A stretch of 63,191 nt of DNA from an uncultured Alphaproteobacteria bacterium (GTDB lineage: Bacteria; Pseudomonadota; Alphaproteobacteria; RF32; CAG-239): positions 1 through 63,191 of the forward strand of contig CALXVV010000041.1 in the NCBI GenBank assembly GCA_944392205.1. The letters are read 5' to 3'. Below, in pieces: positions 60,812-63,191 of this stretch. How positions within the stretch are numbered: the first letter of the stretch is position 1; each line of letters begins with the position of its first letter. The notes under the pieces are model-generated. The model was not told the origin of the DNA and did no database searches. It was given only the letters and a program-made list of their open reading frames with translations. Position numbers and translations under genes: made by a program.

Positions 60812-61552
60812 ATGTCTGAGGTATCTTCAACCAAAAAATTGCCGCTAAAAAAGATTTTGCAAGAAAGTTTTGGTTACTGCAACCAAAACCCCAAAATGGC
60901 GGCATTGTTCGTGGTGCTTAACTATCTGACTTGTGCCGCTGTTTTTTATACATGGAAAAGCGTGTGGCTGTGGTTGGTGGCGGCGGTGATGTATGTTTTG
61001 TGGAGCGGTTTTTTTCGCTATTATTTTAACCGCAAACCTTATCTGCAACTGGGGCCGCTTGTATCTTCTTTGGTGCCGTCGACCAAAATTTTGGTGCTGA
61101 CCGTGGTGGTGGTTTCAATCTTTTTGTTGTTGCCGTTTGCCATTATATTTATTCCGCATTTGCCGCCTCAGTTTGTTGCACATTATTCTCATTTTCTGCA
61201 GATGAACTCACAAGGCGGAAGTGGCGATTTGAATACAATTGTCAATGTGGTTATTGTTTTATTTTCGCCTTTGATTTTTTATCGACCGATGCTGGCATGG
61301 ATTGCCACACTCATCGGGCGTAGCGGATCGCTGCGTTTTACCTGGAGCAAAACCAAGGGGAATTATTGGGAATTTTTGTTGCTGGCCATTGTTATCGATT
61401 TGAGTCTGAGTTTTGTATATAAAGGTATCTTATTTGTTGGTGGCGGTGTATGTGCGGCTCTTATTCCTATTTCTGTTTTGGTGGTTTACTACAATATTGT
61501 CTTGGCCAGGTTATATGAGTTTTTCTTTTTGGAAATAGAGCCAAAAGAGTAA
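60812..61552 (+). CDS. Polytopic membrane protein of unknown function after tolA
   Basis: A 246-residue protein with about six membrane segments (for example ALFVVLNYLTCAAVFY, ILVLTVVVVSIFLLLPFAIIF, LLLAIVIDLSLSFVY). No motif that I know is present. It lies 18 bases after tolA in the same direction, probably in the same operon, where relatives usually have tolB. It is not TolB, which is a periplasmic beta-propeller. A terminator follows. Confidence 0.72.
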   Translation: MSEVSSTKKLPLKKILQESFGYCNQNPKMAALFVVLNYLTCAAVFYTWKSVWLWLVAAVMYVLWSGFFRYYFNRKPYLQLGPLVSSLVPSTKILVLTVVVVSIFLLLPFAIIFIPHLPPQFVAHYSHFLQMNSQGGSGDLNTIVNVVIVLFSPLIFYRPMLAWIATLIGRSGSLRFTWSKTKGNYWEFLLLAIVIDLSLSFVYKGILFVGGGVCAALIPISVLVVYYNIVLARLYEFFFLEIEPKE

Positions 61553-61564
61553 ATGCCCAAAACG

Positions 61565-61587
61565 AGGCCCCTTTTCGGTGGGGCCCT
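61565..61587 (+). terminator. Terminator of the tolQRA-membrane protein operon
   Basis: AGGCCCC and GGGGCCCT pair around TTTTCGGT, followed by TATCTTT. Confidence 0.7.
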
Positions 61588-61723
61588 ATCTTTATGCAAA
61601 AAAGATTATAATCTAAAATACAGAACTTGTTTTTGTGGAAAAGTCCTCCGTTTTTCTGGCAACCGATGTTGAAAAATATATAATCGAGGCTGGTATACTT
61701 AAATAGAGAAATGTAGGGGACTT

Positions 61724-63191
61724 ATGAGCGGAATTAGCTTAACCGCATCGATGCGGTCGAATTTGCTGAGCCTGCAAAACATCAGCGGGCAGGTTTCCTC
61801 TACTCAAAATAAGCTCTCAACGGGAAATAAAGTAAATTCCGCCATAGATAATCCAAGTTCTTACTACACGGCGCTTTCACTGAATAATCGTGCAGATGAC
61901 TTGAACGCTTTGCTCGACAGTATGGGCCAAGCGGTGAGTACGATTAAAGCCGCCACCACAGCCTTAGAAAGCGCCACCGAGTTTCTGGAGCAAGCGACGG
62001 CAATTGCCACACAGGTAAATTGTAGCTCTTATGTTCCGGAAAAGTCTTATTTTGAAGAAAAAGTCGGTGAGAACGGTGCCGTCGTGACGACTGCGCAAGA
62101 GCTAAAAGATGCCATAGCTGCCGGTAAAGAAACAATTTGTGTTTATGGCGCCATAGATTTGGGCGATATCTCGACATCTGGCGGATTAACACTGCAGGAG
62201 AATCAAAAACTCGTCGGAGTTGGTTATTATGGTAACTTCGGCACCAAGGGAAAGGATTTTTCTTCCATCAGCGCCTCAGCAGACACCAAAGCTCAGAACC
62301 TCATTACCATCAACAAAACCGGCAATTTGGTTAGCGACTTGAATATAGATTATAAAAGCTCTTTGGCGGATACGAATGGATATGCTGCTATTCGTGTGAA
62401 TTCTAAAGCTGAAGCAGATTTAAAAAATTTGAATATAGATGCCAATTTTGCGGCAATTAGGAATTATGGGCAACTCGATTTAGATGGCTCATTTAATATA
62501 AAAACAGATGCAGAGTGGGGAAGGGGGATTACAACAGAGAATGATGGCATTTGTAATATTAATGCAAATGCCAGATTAGATATTGAAACTTATCAAAATA
62601 CATCGATAGGAATAGTTTCTGTCAATGGTGGTGTCACCAATATCAATTCCGGCTCTTTGATTAGAATTAATAGTTTAAAATATTATAGTTTATGTGCACA
62701 TCAGAATTCGACACTGAATATTGCGGAAGGAGCCGATATTTATGTCGAAAGCAATATTTCTAGTATATTAGTCTATTCAGGTACTTTAAATATTGCCGGA
62801 AATTTGTATAGTAATAGTGGTGTTACCACAACGATGGACAATTGCCGTATCCATATTGGTGCGACAGCTCAGATATATTCCGGATATAATGGCAGTGGCC
62901 TTTCTGTTGGTACTAGTAGTGCTAATCCCAACATTCTAGACATTGCGGCGGGGGCGAAGATAGCTTTTGAGAAAAACGGTGCCACCAAGTGGTACGAGCT
63001 TCAATCTGATTATAATTACACGGCTTCAACAGCTGGGGTTAATATTTCTTATGATAATGCCGACAGTATTCTAAATGTAGCTAACACCGGTTCTTGGAAG
63101 ACGGCCAAAGATGTTATTGCCGAACAAGAGCAAAAAAATCAGGAAGAAGAAAATAACACGAGCTTAATAGAAACAGATGATTTAATCAGCT
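61724..63191 (+). CDS. Flagellin with a beta-helix-like insert, 3' end outside window
   Basis: At least 489 residues in one open frame from ATG 61724 (AGGGGA upstream). Residues 1 to about 98 are the flagellin D0/D1 N-terminus: LTASMRSNLLSLQNISGQV, QNKLSTGNKVNSAIDNPSSYYTALSL and a helical stretch to IATQV. From about residue 100 the usual hypervariable domain is replaced by AQELKDAIAAGKETICVYG and many short Asn/Gly/Ile-rich repeats (IRVNSKAEADLKNLNID, LNIAEGADIYVESN, LNIAGNLYSNSG), like a right-handed beta-helix of pectate lyase or adhesin type. The C-terminal D1/D0 part must lie beyond the window. Surface-exposed filament decoration is inferred. Confidence 0.85.
   Translation, partial: MSGISLTASMRSNLLSLQNISGQVSSTQNKLSTGNKVNSAIDNPSSYYTALSLNNRADDLNALLDSMGQAVSTIKAATTALESATEFLEQATAIATQVNCSSYVPEKSYFEEKVGENGAVVTTAQELKDAIAAGKETICVYGAIDLGDISTSGGLTLQENQKLVGVGYYGNFGTKGKDFSSISASADTKAQNLITINKTGNLVSDLNIDYKSSLADTNGYAAIRVNSKAEADLKNLNIDANFAAIRNYGQLDLDGSFNIKTDAEWGRGITTENDGICNINANARLDIETYQNTSIGIVSVNGGVTNINSGSLIRINSLKYYSLCAHQNSTLNIAEGADIYVESNISSILVYSGTLNIAGNLYSNSGVTTTMDNCRIHIGATAQIYSGYNGSGLSVGTSSANPNILDIAAGAKIAFEKNGATKWYELQSDYNYTASTAGVNISYDNADSILNVANTGSWKTAKDVIAEQEQKNQEEENNTSLIETDDLIS

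Noticed and set aside
1-63191. CRISPR arrays, insertion sequences or rRNA genes
   Set aside because: No regularly spaced repeats, transposase motifs or conserved rRNA segments were noticed on either strand.

Overview
The window looks like a chromosomal contig from a flagellated, moderately AT-rich Gram-negative bacterium, most likely a host-associated (gut-type) alphaproteobacterium. Evidence seen: an F0 operon ordered atpI-B-E-F'-F with paired b' and b subunits and no F1 genes next to it; the flagellar run fliL-fliM-DUF6468-motE; DUF2125 and zinc-ribbon/DUF3426 proteins; an Xre regulator of the usual alphaproteobacterial type; and Tol-Pal genes. Pyruvate phosphate dikinase and an LDH-like enzyme suggest fermentative metabolism (inference).

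Layout. 1-7.1 kb (minus strand): fliL, fliM, a DUF6468 protein, motE, a large TPR protein and the 5' part of uvrB. 7.4-11.1 kb (plus): a pair of pilus-like genes, the second a 1010-residue protein with a type IV prepilin leader and PilV/shufflon-like N-terminus. 11.1-12.2 kb: fliO-fliP. 12.3-16.1 kb: dciA, a DsbA-like protein and the F0 operon. 16.1-18.5 kb: pheA, a secreted unknown and an outer-membrane beta-barrel. 18.6-21.5 kb: two genes that look imported from Bacteroidota. 22-24.8 kb: ppdK. 24.9-27.1 kb: three unknown genes, two of them diverged paralogues. 27.4-30.4 kb: pal-cpoB-tilS-smpB. 30.4-43.4 kb: housekeeping genes (tadA, rluB-like, rsmD, plsC, ftsEX, ispA, xseB, rnd, aspS), with another orphan gene at 40.9 kb. 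43.4-50.8 kb: anmK, a metal-efflux operon with its ArsR regulator, tRNA-Thr, an Xre regulator, an LDH-like gene and a cold-shock gene. 50.9-61.6 kb: a secreted thioredoxin-like protein, aminopeptidase P, prmA, yebC interrupted by an amber codon, ruvCAB, ybgC and tolQRA. 61.7 kb to the end: a flagellin whose variable region is replaced by a beta-helix-like domain, cut by the window edge.

How it fits together. Several groups build the cell surface: motor and export genes (fliL, fliM, motE, fliO, fliP), a flagellin, a pilus tip-like adhesin, and a Tol-Pal system split into tolQRA (58.6-60.8 kb) and pal-cpoB (27.4-28.8 kb) with no tolB seen. Among the core genes are small islets with their own terminators and AT-rich leaders without a Shine-Dalgarno sequence; several share an AAACCCAAA-like motif before the start codon. 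These islets, the prepilin adhesin and the decorated flagellin are the most novel parts. Two intergenic stretches (30.6 and 47.6 kb) look like structured RNAs with their own promoters and terminators. No CRISPR array, insertion sequence, integrase or rRNA gene was seen.
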